Below are positions 1 through 7,813 of a stretch of DNA of 64,000 nucleotides, piece after piece. The stretch spans positions 62,001 to 126,000 of the forward strand of contig NZ_JAHQCX010000005.1 in NCBI RefSeq assembly GCF_019042245.1, in the 5' to 3' direction. The stretch is from Diplocloster modestus. GTDB taxonomy: Bacteria; Bacillota; Clostridia; Lachnospirales; Lachnospiraceae. The position numbers and the translations under genes are program-made. The notes under the pieces were generated by a model. The model saw nothing but the letters and a program-made list of their open reading frames with translations, was not told the DNA's origin and ran no database searches. Each line of letters begins with the position of its first letter. Positions within the stretch are counted from its first letter, which is position 1.

Positions 1-21
1 TATATACCGCAGGAGGTGTTT

Positions 22-456
22 ATGATAGATCATCAGAATTCCATCGGATCACGTATCCGATACTATCGGAATATTCGGAAATTGACTCAGAAACAGCTGG
101 CAGAATCCGCCGGCATCAATGAAGTGACTCTACGCTGTTATGAAGCCGGAAAATACCAGCCGCGCTATGACAAGGTCTGCAATTTATGTAAAGTTCTCGG
201 CCTTCGTCCGGAAGACCTCCTGAATCCGCCCGCATCAAAGCCCAAAGAAACAGTCCCCATGGCATATTCCTGTATTCAGGAAGAAACAACCTATTCCATT
301 TCCGGCCCGGAAATATCATTTTCATCGTATGGCGAGAGCCAGGATCTGGTTGATGAGGCGCTCAGGCATCTTCTGGCATTAAATCGTTCCGGCCTTCTGA
401 AGGCTCTGGAACAGCTGGAACTATTGGGCAGGATTCCTGAATACAGGGTAAAATGA
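22..456 (+). CDS. XRE-family helix-turn-helix regulator
   Basis: A DNA-binding protein of 144 residues. The N-terminal 60 residues form a typical lambda-Cro/XRE helix-turn-helix: RIRYYRNIRKLTQKQLAE, then a recognition helix around INEVTLRCYEAGKYQP. The C-terminal 80 residues are polar, carry no recognisable domain and end in a Leu-rich helix. I chose the ATG at 22 because AGGAGG at 11-16 lies five bases before it; an in-frame GTG at 16 would overlap that ribosome site. The gene stands alone on the plus strand beside a structured inverted repeat, and its targets are unknown. Confidence is high for the family and nil for a specific role. Confidence 0.85.
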   Translation: MIDHQNSIGSRIRYYRNIRKLTQKQLAESAGINEVTLRCYEAGKYQPRYDKVCNLCKVLGLRPEDLLNPPASKPKETVPMAYSCIQEETTYSISGPEISFSSYGESQDLVDEALRHLLALNRSGLLKALEQLELLGRIPEYRVK

Positions 457-634
457 GACGCTACTTAAAGCGAAAGCGGGTATGCTTTATGCTGACCACT
501 GAAGAGCAGACCGGCTGTACAGGCACGACGGGGGGCGTCAAATACCAGGGAGCCGATACGTTATGTACCCGGGGACGTTCCAAGACCAAGGCGCAGCCCG
601 CCAGATGTCCGCTCTGTACGGACGTGACCTATGG

Positions 635-902
635 GGTGCCGGCAGGGGAGCGGTGTCTATGGTCCTCTTTTTCACATAAGGCGCCCGTGTGAAATCTTAA
701 TGAAACCGGACCGGCCGGTTGTGGGCGAAAGACTGCGTTCCGTGCAGTCTTTCGGTGGCTGCTGAGCCGCGAATGCATCCAGCATTCGGGGTGAATCAGC
801 CGCGTACCCGCAACCGGCCGGCCCGATTTCATTTAGATTTCACCGGGTAACAGCCTTAAGTGAGAAAGAGGACCATAGACACCGCTCCCCTGCCGGCACC
901 CG
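635..902. repeat. 268-bp imperfect inverted repeat with internal hairpins
   Basis: The gene-free stretch 457-908 is dominated by this structure. The arm at about 635-726 pairs with 803-902 at high identity, including GGTGCCGGCAGGGGAGCGG and its complement. Between the arms are two perfect small hairpins: AAAGACTGC/GCAGTCTTT (728-736, 744-752) and CGAATGC/GCATTCG (770-776, 782-788). GGCTG/CAGCC (757-761, 797-801) can also pair. The fold works on either strand, so this may be a structured RNA, a MITE-like mobile remnant or a very large bidirectional terminator between the XRE gene and the leftward sugar operon. No transposase is present. An open frame at 453-692 that runs into the left arm is probably not a gene. 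Confidence 0.8.
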
Positions 903-908
903 GCAGTC

Positions 909-1862
909 TTAAACCAGCCTATTTGCCGGTTCTCTTCCCTCAAATACGGCGATCAGCGCTTCGGCTGTAACGATGGATGTCGTCGCACAGTTTTCATAAG
1001 TCTCCGCTGAAGTATGTGGAGTGGCGACATACTGCTCAAAGGCAAACAGCGGGTTCTCGGGCAGTACCGGCTCTGAGGCAAATACATCTGTTCCTACTCC
1101 CGCGATTTTGCCGGATTCCAGGGCTTCACAGAGCGCCTCTTCCTCTACTATGGTTCCCCTGGCTGTGTTGATGATGCAGACCCCGTCTTTCATACGGGCA
1201 ATGTTTTCCCGGTTGATCAGCCGTGTAGTCTCAGGTGTTGCCGGCAGATGGATGGAGATGATATCACTCTGCTCCAATACCTCTTCCAGACTGCAGAGCC
1301 GTACGCCCAGCTGGTCAGCTTTTTCCTGGTTCGGATATTTATCGTATGCGATCATAGCCGGATGGAAGCCCTGCAGTTTTTCCGATACATTCCGGGCGAT
1401 GGCTCCGAATCCCAGGAAGCCGATCGTCTGGCTTTTCAGCTCATGGGCCATGGGGCGGACCCAGTCCCCCCGGCGGATGGCGGCATTCAGGAACGGGATC
1501 CGTCTGGTGAGGCTGAGTATAAGACCGATCGCCTGCTCAGCAACCGCGGAGGTATTCACTCCCGGGCAGTTGCTGACACTGATTCCATGGACTTTGGCGG
1601 CTTCCAGATCTATGTTGTCCACTCCCACGCCAAAGCGCGCAAGGGCTTTCAGCTTCGGCGCCAGATCAAAGATCTCCCCGTTCCATGTGTCGACGCCCGC
1701 TACCACACCGTCGACGTCTGCTACGATTTTTTTTAACTCTTCCGGCGTATAGGGGCGGTCATGGGGGTTCTCCACAATTTCACATCCATAATCTTCCAGT
1801 ATTTTTTTGCCTTCCTGACAATATTTTGAATAGTTGGTGGCGGTTACTAGTATTTTTTTCAT
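909..1862 (-). CDS. D-2-hydroxyacid dehydrogenase (SerA/phosphoglycerate dehydrogenase-like)
   Basis: A cytosolic NAD(P)-dependent oxidoreductase of 317 residues that should interconvert a 2-keto acid and its D-2-hydroxy acid. The Rossmann nucleotide site is GFLGFGAIA (148-156). The catalytic set of the family is complete: Arg235 in NTARG, Glu264 in ASEP and His283 in TPHTS. It lacks the ACT/regulatory tail of full-length SerA, so serine biosynthesis is less likely than catabolism. It is the last gene of the leftward sugar operon, 30 bp after the YhcH-like gene. A keto acid released by the aldolase of this locus is a plausible substrate, but that is inference. Confidence 0.85.
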   Translation of the reverse strand: MKKILVTATNYSKYCQEGKKILEDYGCEIVENPHDRPYTPEELKKIVADVDGVVAGVDTWNGEIFDLAPKLKALARFGVGVDNIDLEAAKVHGISVSNCPGVNTSAVAEQAIGLILSLTRRIPFLNAAIRRGDWVRPMAHELKSQTIGFLGFGAIARNVSEKLQGFHPAMIAYDKYPNQEKADQLGVRLCSLEEVLEQSDIISIHLPATPETTRLINRENIARMKDGVCIINTARGTIVEEEALCEALESGKIAGVGTDVFASEPVLPENPLFAFEQYVATPHTSAETYENCATTSIVTAEALIAVFEGREPANRLV

Positions 1863-1892
1863 TTCTGTTTGAGCTTCCTTTCTGATTTGATA

Positions 1893-2360
1893 TTATTCCG
1901 TTTCGTCTAACCGGATCTTGAATACTATCTTTTTAACGGGCGAAGTACCGTTGATCTGGCAGCAGGGAAGATGCGCATCCCACGGATACATCAGCATAAA
2001 CATTCCTGTTTTCAGTTTTGCACCGATGGATTCGTCCGGTGTCCGGTAAAAGACAAAATCCTCCTTCGGTGTCTGATCTTCCATCACCTGCAGCTCATCC
2101 GAAAAATTAAGGTAAACCAGTTCTTCCCCGTCCATCATGTACTGCAGGTCCAGATGAGCCTTATGGGATTCCATTTTCCCAACTGATTTTTCGCGGGTCT
2201 CATAGCACTGGACCAGCGCAAAAAGCTTATCACCGTCCAATTCATACCTGCCTTCCGGCGGCATGTTTAAGCCTGCCTCCCGGATAAAATCCCGGATCAG
2301 GCCGCACTGACGCTTTGTCAGCGCATATTCCCGGAGGTGTTCTATTTTATCAATAATCAT
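1893..2360 (-). CDS. YhcH/YjgK/YiaL family protein
   Basis: A small cupin-like protein of 155 residues. The family hallmarks are the central HLDLQYMMDGEE segment, FVFYRTPDE and the metal-site-like GMFMLMYPWDAHLPCCQ. E. coli relatives sit in the sialic acid (yhcH), yia and ebg operons and are thought to act on sugars or sugar acids, possibly as anomerases or epimerases; the reaction is not well established. The ATG lies inside the 3' end of the upstream GH106-like gene (11-bp overlap) with AAGGAGAG before it, so translation is probably coupled. The context, with a sialidase-fold protein and a NanA-family aldolase, matches the family's usual neighbourhood. Confidence 0.85.
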   Translation of the reverse strand: MIIDKIEHLREYALTKRQCGLIRDFIREAGLNMPPEGRYELDGDKLFALVQCYETREKSVGKMESHKAHLDLQYMMDGEELVYLNFSDELQVMEDQTPKEDFVFYRTPDESIGAKLKTGMFMLMYPWDAHLPCCQINGTSPVKKIVFKIRLDETE

Positions 2361-5300
2361 GCGTATTCTCTCCTTCCAGCTCCGATATCACGATCTGCCC
2401 CTGAAGTCCATACGGCTTCAGGACATACGCATCCGTGTGGAATTCGCCGGTGGTCCGGAAATCCTCCCAGCTGATCCTGCTGCATCCGGTGTATTTCTGG
2501 TGGAATGGCCCGAACATATTCCTGGGACTTCCTATAATCTGAATATCTATGGCATTGCTCTCCATGGTTAAAAAGTCAGTGATGTCCACGCTTTTCCTGG
2601 TATTTCCGATCAGTATTCCAGCGTCCTTTCCGTTGACGGTTACTTTTCCAAGAGTTCCCCGGTAGTCTCCCAGCTTCAACTGGTACCGCTTCCGATCCTC
2701 AGGAGATTTTTCCACCTGAAAATGATAGACAACGCTGCCCGGATAATGGTACAGTCCCTGCATCGTCCAGTCCCCGAAATGCAGCATTCCGCGGTCCTGA
2801 ACAATCCGACGGTCCTGATCCACCATAAAATCCCCCAGAAGATAGATGTCTTCCAATTCGGTTGCATTCCGGTAGATTCCTCTCAGGACCAGCTCATTTT
2901 CACCCTTTTTCAAACCAGGGACCCGGAAACGTATCATCTTCCGGTCCAGGAAATAATCCTCCGTCTCCCGGCATGCCTTCTGGTTACAGATAAGGTTATA
3001 GTCCAGAGGTTTTTCAATCACTGCATACAAGGAACCGTCCGGGACCTCTTTTACCTCAAACCGAAACTTCAGTTCAAATACTCTGCCGTCTGTGCCGCAC
3101 TCCTCATAGATCCAGCTGTACCGCTGCGGTGCGCCGTTATAGTAGATCTGCTGGAGTCCCATGGCATCCCGTATCTGCCGCTGGGCCTGCCAGACTTCCA
3201 GATCCGGCGACCAGGGGATCCGGCTGATTTCCTGCTCCGTATCCGCCAGCCGGTAACTGCAGCGGTCCAGTGTCAGGACATTTTCCATGTCTCTGGTAAT
3301 CAAAGCTTCCGGCCCCAGACACGCCCACACCCGATCCGCCCGGTGCGGATGCTCGTAAGGGAAGTCTGCGCTGCCCTCCAGAGGCTTTTGCCCGGTGCGG
3401 ATAAAATACACCCGGCTCATGGCAGGCGTAAAAGTATCTACAAATTCCATTATACCTTGCCCTGCCGCTCTGACCGCAACCGGCCGTGTCACATCATCCA
3501 GCGCGTCATAGCTCTGTGCCTCCCCCGCGGCGGCAAACTGCATCATTACCCGGTGCTGGTGTTCCCGGTCATTGTTCACGGCAAATATCAGATAACCGTC
3601 CTGCGTTTTACGGATCATGGTCAGAATATCCGTATCTTCCTGCATCCGGTCATTTTTGACACGCAGCAAGCGGGAATTTATATGGTTCAGATGCGAAAGA
3701 GTCTCCTCATAATCTTCTGTCCTGTGCAGATTGGGATGCTGCGCCAGACTTCTTCTCACATATCGGATTTCATCGCAGTCGGGTATTTCACACCCGTTTG
3801 TATCCTCCGCAGGAATATCACGGCAGTCTGCCTCTTTGCCAGGCCCGGATTCGTCCGGAATATATTTTCCATTGATCATAGAGATCATGGACCCGGTCCA
3901 GATTACTACTCCGCCCTGATCCATAAAATCGGTCAGAAGTTTAACCGTACTGGAAAACAGCGTGGTGACCCTCGGCACAATCACGATACGGTAAGAGCGT
4001 TCCTGCACATGAAACTTCCCATCCTGTACCCTGCCCGCTTCTTTCAGTATTATCTCGTCGCCGAAATCAAAATCCTGATGATTACCCATCAGCATTTTCG
4101 CCAGGCGGTTATACTCCTCCCCAGCCCGGTTCAGACGGAAAATATGTTCATCCAGCCACCCCATATTCATTTCCACATGATTCAAATCCTCATCCGGCGC
4201 GCTTGCGCACATGGTCCAGATCGTAGACATGGGATGTATAACCAGAATGTCCCGTACCACATCCCCGGTGCGTACACATGCAGAGACTCTTCCGAAGTAA
4301 TCCTCCAGAATCCTGTTATTCTCCCACCAGGTAGTCTGGTAGTTAAATACCGGAGGATAATCCCGTTTACGGCAGCCGGTTATGGAATACAGCGCCAGAT
4401 GCTGGCACCTGCGGTTCACTCCCAGTACAAACTGCCAGTCGCCCAGCCACTTCTGCCCTTCGAAAGTAAAATCCCAGCCTGTACAGCCATAAGTCTCGGT
4501 CAAAACCATATCCCGGTTATACTGATTGGCCACACTGGTACATTGCTTGACCGTCAGGTATTCCTGTGTCTGCTCCCCCAGGATATCAATCCCGGGCGCA
4601 TGCATGTACCGGTAATGGGGCATAGCTGCGCCGCATACCCGTGTCCCGTAACCCAGGTCATTTTCATACAGCATGTGTCCCGTCATCAGCAGTTGATTCT
4701 CTTCACACCAGTCATAGAGCTGCTTCGCATAACACTCACTAAAACGTTCCGTCAACGTATACCAGTAATCATGCCTTATCTTTTCACACCCCTCCCCGTC
4801 ATAATACAGGCAGGGTAAATATTCATAAAAAGAGTACCCCCTTTTCTCCCGGAAATATTCCGCCATCCCTTCTCCCCAGGGAATCCAGGGCCGTCCCTTT
4901 GTAAATACGCTGTAGAAATCACAAAAATTCGGTTCATCCGTAAAAAAGCCTTTCACCGCGCGGCCGAATTCCTGCTGAAAGCGGTCCTTATAACGCTCAT
5001 GTGTCAGATTAAGAAACGTTCGGACCGCATCCGGGTTCAGATTATCGGATGGTGCGAAACCATTATACCATTCACTCTCTCCGGAAACCTCCACCCGGAA
5101 CACCAGCCAGGCATTCCCAAACGGGATCTCCATTCCAGCCCCGAGCGCCTCTTCCCGTGTATACTTACCGATCGTCCTTCCTTCAATCCGTGCCGACATC
5201 AGCGCCACCACCGTACCGTCCTCACAGGCGTCTCCCACCCGTATCGTCCGATCCGGCAAATGCCCCGCATCAAACACTTCCAGACTAATAGCCTTGGCCG

Positions 5301-5631
5301 TATACTTCCCAGGGTCCGCCTTACTTACCAGCCCGCCGGCACTGCCGGACGGCCATTTATCTTCATCATAGATCCATGCCTCCATATGCTGTCCGGCCGC
5401 TCTATCCACCGCCGCACCTACCGCCTGCATCCATTCCTCCGACAGGTATTCCGTCTCCAGCCCTTCCCGGGAATGAATAAAAAATCCCCCCATTCCCTGT
5501 TCCTTCATCCCGTCAATCTGCCGGACCAGCTCCCCTTCTTCCAGCCGGTCGTTCCAGGCCCAGAACGGAGCGCTCCGATATGCTTCCGAAGGATTCGACA
5601 ATTCCAGCTTCAATTCTTCAATTGTTCTCAA
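2350..5631 (-). CDS. GH106-like glycoside hydrolase, copy 1
   Basis: A large glycosidase of 1093 residues without a signal peptide, so it probably acts in the cytoplasm on imported oligosaccharides. The N-terminus has the GH106 (alpha-L-rhamnosidase) family pattern: APFWAWN (21-27), MKEQGMGGFFIHSREGL and AWIYDEDKWPSGSAGG (85-100). A middle region of catalytic-barrel type is followed by a beta-sandwich C-terminus ending near GSPRNMFGPFHQ. The start is TTG at 5631 with GAGGTG just upstream. It is a distant paralogue of the gene at 7814-10972 in the same operon. Family membership is solid at the level of the N-terminal signature. Rhamnosidase specificity is assumed from the family and could be wrong. 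Confidence 0.8.
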   Translation of the reverse strand: MRTIEELKLELSNPSEAYRSAPFWAWNDRLEEGELVRQIDGMKEQGMGGFFIHSREGLETEYLSEEWMQAVGAAVDRAAGQHMEAWIYDEDKWPSGSAGGLVSKADPGKYTAKAISLEVFDAGHLPDRTIRVGDACEDGTVVALMSARIEGRTIGKYTREEALGAGMEIPFGNAWLVFRVEVSGESEWYNGFAPSDNLNPDAVRTFLNLTHERYKDRFQQEFGRAVKGFFTDEPNFCDFYSVFTKGRPWIPWGEGMAEYFREKRGYSFYEYLPCLYYDGEGCEKIRHDYWYTLTERFSECYAKQLYDWCEENQLLMTGHMLYENDLGYGTRVCGAAMPHYRYMHAPGIDILGEQTQEYLTVKQCTSVANQYNRDMVLTETYGCTGWDFTFEGQKWLGDWQFVLGVNRRCQHLALYSITGCRKRDYPPVFNYQTTWWENNRILEDYFGRVSACVRTGDVVRDILVIHPMSTIWTMCASAPDEDLNHVEMNMGWLDEHIFRLNRAGEEYNRLAKMLMGNHQDFDFGDEIILKEAGRVQDGKFHVQERSYRIVIVPRVTTLFSSTVKLLTDFMDQGGVVIWTGSMISMINGKYIPDESGPGKEADCRDIPAEDTNGCEIPDCDEIRYVRRSLAQHPNLHRTEDYEETLSHLNHINSRLLRVKNDRMQEDTDILTMIRKTQDGYLIFAVNNDREHQHRVMMQFAAAGEAQSYDALDDVTRPVAVRAAGQGIMEFVDTFTPAMSRVYFIRTGQKPLEGSADFPYEHPHRADRVWACLGPEALITRDMENVLTLDRCSYRLADTEQEISRIPWSPDLEVWQAQRQIRDAMGLQQIYYNGAPQRYSWIYEECGTDGRVFELKFRFEVKEVPDGSLYAVIEKPLDYNLICNQKACRETEDYFLDRKMIRFRVPGLKKGENELVLRGIYRNATELEDIYLLGDFMVDQDRRIVQDRGMLHFGDWTMQGLYHYPGSVVYHFQVEKSPEDRKRYQLKLGDYRGTLGKVTVNGKDAGILIGNTRKSVDITDFLTMESNAIDIQIIGSPRNMFGPFHQKYTGCSRISWEDFRTTGEFHTDAYVLKPYGLQGQIVISELEGENTHDY

Positions 5632-5756
5632 TCTATCACCTCAATTTTCCTGCCATCCCGTGCCAGAGGCCGGGCCTTAGAACGGGTTACGCAGATGGCG
5701 GGAGAACCCGCAGGGCCCCTTTGCCTCGCTATCTCCCGTCCTCTTAAAAATCCATT
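5632..5756. other. Short structured intergenic spacer
   Basis: The 125 bp between the aldolase and glycosidase genes is GC-rich, unlike the tight spacing elsewhere in this operon. It holds a small stem-loop GCGGG-AGAA-CCCGC and a further inverted pair, GGGAGA against TCTCCC. There is no T-run, so it looks like an RNA processing or attenuation site, or a decayed repeat, rather than a full terminator. It contains TTAGAACGGGTTAC (5677-5690), echoed near 32105 and 34339. Confidence 0.4.
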
Positions 5757-6677
5757 TTACATTAATACATCCTTCATATACTCAGTCATCCGGATAAACT
5801 GTTCCACTTCAGACACGCAGGTATCATTCAGCAGAGCCGGATCTTTGGTACGCGATACGATAGTCTGGAAATTTCCGATCTTACGCTGATAGTATTTGGC
5901 GTTGATCGGATATACCTGGCGCTCAATGAAGGAGGCCATGGTCAGGAAGTCCGCCATGGTTCTGGCTTTCTCCGGTTCTTTGTCGAAGTTCTCCGTAAGC
6001 CATACATAGAGCTCGGGATGGAAGTTTGCCATAACACCGCTGAAGCCGCCGGCCCCTTCCTGAAGGGAGTCCAGAAGTGTGGAGGTGTTGGCGTTGAACA
6101 GTTTTAATTTGCTGCCCTTTATGGCCTCCAGTTTTCCTTTTATATTTTCCATATCACAGCTGGTATCTTTGGTGAAATAGAACCGGCCGGTTTCTGCACA
6201 CCACTTCAGCAGTTCGGGAGTCATGACCCGCTTATAGGGATAGGGGCACTCATAAAATCCCAGAGGAAGGTCTTCGGGCAGCTCTTTTAACAGTTCTTTC
6301 AGATTGGAGAGCCAGATTTCATCGCTTTCCTCTTCTTTTGCCAAGCGATTCGTTAACATGATCACTGCATCCGCGCCGGCTTTTGCGATTTCGTTCAGTT
6401 CTTTCGCTTGATCCTCAAGGGAATCGGAAATATGGCCGGAGGAAACGACGGCGACTCTGCCGGCCGCTTTTTCCACCACAAATCGGGTGATTTCTACACG
6501 CTCTTCCAGGGAAAGGAAGAACATCTCGCTGGACTGGCAGACGGCAAATAAACCGGCTACCCCTGCGTCAATATACCACTCGATCAGTCTGCCGAGGGAT
6601 TCATAATCTACCTTATTATCCTCTGTGAATGGTGTTAACATGACCGGATATACGCCCTTTGGAAATTCTGTTCTCAT
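5757..6677 (-). CDS. DapA/NanA-family aldolase with atypical CQSSE loop
   Basis: A Schiff-base class I aldolase or lyase of the dihydrodipicolinate synthase/N-acetylneuraminate lyase family, 306 residues. The Schiff-base lysine is Lys170 in FYFTKDTS and the catalytic tyrosine is Tyr142 in GFYECPYP. The usual GTTGE loop that binds the keto acid carboxylate is replaced by CQSSE (47-51), so the substrate probably differs from both DapA and NanA substrates. GGAGGAG precedes the ATG. It sits between the BNR protein and a GH106-like enzyme and probably cleaves a 2-keto-3-deoxy sugar acid made from the liberated monosaccharide. It is unlikely to be a lysine biosynthesis enzyme. Confidence 0.85.
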   Translation of the reverse strand: MRTEFPKGVYPVMLTPFTEDNKVDYESLGRLIEWYIDAGVAGLFAVCQSSEMFFLSLEERVEITRFVVEKAAGRVAVVSSGHISDSLEDQAKELNEIAKAGADAVIMLTNRLAKEEESDEIWLSNLKELLKELPEDLPLGFYECPYPYKRVMTPELLKWCAETGRFYFTKDTSCDMENIKGKLEAIKGSKLKLFNANTSTLLDSLQEGAGGFSGVMANFHPELYVWLTENFDKEPEKARTMADFLTMASFIERQVYPINAKYYQRKIGNFQTIVSRTKDPALLNDTCVSEVEQFIRMTEYMKDVLM

Positions 6678-6779
6678 AACTTTACTCCTCCTAAATCCTT
6701 TTAATTTTATTTTTTAAGGTTAATCTTTTCAATTTTTATTTCAGTCATTTATTTATTAATTCTGTCAGACTGCCGGAAT

Positions 6780-7808
6780 CTAATGGATTTCCTGACATTC
6801 ATCCAGTTCCAGACACCAGTATGCGATCGCTTCCCGTTTATATGTGTATGTGACATGAATGCGGCGCCCCTCTGCGATCACAGCCGGGTAGGAGAATTCC
6901 CCCTGACCGTTCTCCATATCCATTCGTTTATTCCAGTGGATGCCATTATCCTCCGAAATGAGCAGCGAGATAGGTGAACGTCTGCCCCAGTTTTCGGAAA
7001 CCGGATTGCACGCCAGTACCAGCCGCCCATCCTCCATCCGCACCAGATCCAGACCGCTGTTATTATTGGGCAGCCCCGTCGCGTAGGCCGGACACCAACT
7101 CTGTCCGTAATCCCCGGAATCACTTCGGTATATCCGGCCTTCCGAGCTTCTCAGCAGCATATGTACATTTCCCGGCGCGGATTCCCACAGGGAGGGCTGA
7201 ATAACCCCTCTGCCCGCGAAGGACTGTTCGGTTACCGGTATATCGCTGCCGTTTCTTCCCTGTCTGGACAGATAGTCTCCGTCCGGTATGCGTACATCAT
7301 TACTCTTGCTCCAGCGGACGCCCTCATCCGTACTCCTGTCCGTATAGGCTCTCCAGATACCTTTTTCCAGGGATGCCGGCGCCAGGATACTACCGTCGGA
7401 TAAACGGATCATTTTGTTTTTCACAGGCCCGCGGCCTCCGAAATCACCAGGGACCAGTTCCCTGGATTTCGTCCAGGTTCTGCCGCCATCCGTGGATTCC
7501 GACGTCATGGTCCTCCATTCGCTGATCTCATACCCAACCTTAAAGTAAAGGCGGATTACCCGTTCATTGAAACGGAAGAGAACCGGGTTCCAGTGGGGTT
7601 CCTCTGTGGATTCGATCAGCCACGGACTGCTGAAGGTACCTGCCTCTTTGGCTGACATCCAGATACCGGTGTCTGGAGCACCTTCCGCACTTCCTCCGAA
7701 CCAGGCGGCCAGCATACGGTTCTCATCCACTTTCAGAATGGTGGAGGCATGGCACATTTGTGTTTTCCCCTCCAGGGATATAAGGTGTTTTTCTATCACC
7801 TGATACAT
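6780..7808 (-). CDS. Sialidase-fold BNR/Asp-box protein
   Basis: A 342-residue beta-propeller protein of the BNR_2/sialidase superfamily. Four Asp-boxes are visible: STDGGRTW (105-112), STDEGVRW (159-166), SGDYGQSW (231-238) and SEDNGIHW (285-292). The conserved AWFGGSAEGAPDTGIW and HWNPVLF segments are typical of a large bacterial group often labelled exo-alpha-sialidase. There is no signal peptide, so it is probably an intracellular exo-glycosidase. The start overlaps the ribosome site region at the end of the upstream glycosidase gene (7814), indicating one operon. Sialic acid specificity is not established; I do not assign the catalytic Arg triad. Confidence 0.75.
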   Translation of the reverse strand: MYQVIEKHLISLEGKTQMCHASTILKVDENRMLAAWFGGSAEGAPDTGIWMSAKEAGTFSSPWLIESTEEPHWNPVLFRFNERVIRLYFKVGYEISEWRTMTSESTDGGRTWTKSRELVPGDFGGRGPVKNKMIRLSDGSILAPASLEKGIWRAYTDRSTDEGVRWSKSNDVRIPDGDYLSRQGRNGSDIPVTEQSFAGRGVIQPSLWESAPGNVHMLLRSSEGRIYRSDSGDYGQSWCPAYATGLPNNNSGLDLVRMEDGRLVLACNPVSENWGRRSPISLLISEDNGIHWNKRMDMENGQGEFSYPAVIAEGRRIHVTYTYKREAIAYWCLELDECQEIH

Positions 7809-7813
7809 TTCCT

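Noticed and set aside
453..692. 79-residue open frame overlapping the XRE stop by ATGA
   Set aside because: No ribosome site of its own beyond the overlap, odd Cys/Thr/Arg-rich composition, and its last third lies in the inverted repeat.
2722..4818. 698-residue open frame on the plus strand
   Set aside because: Antisense shadow of the GH106-like gene, with no domain and no ribosome site.
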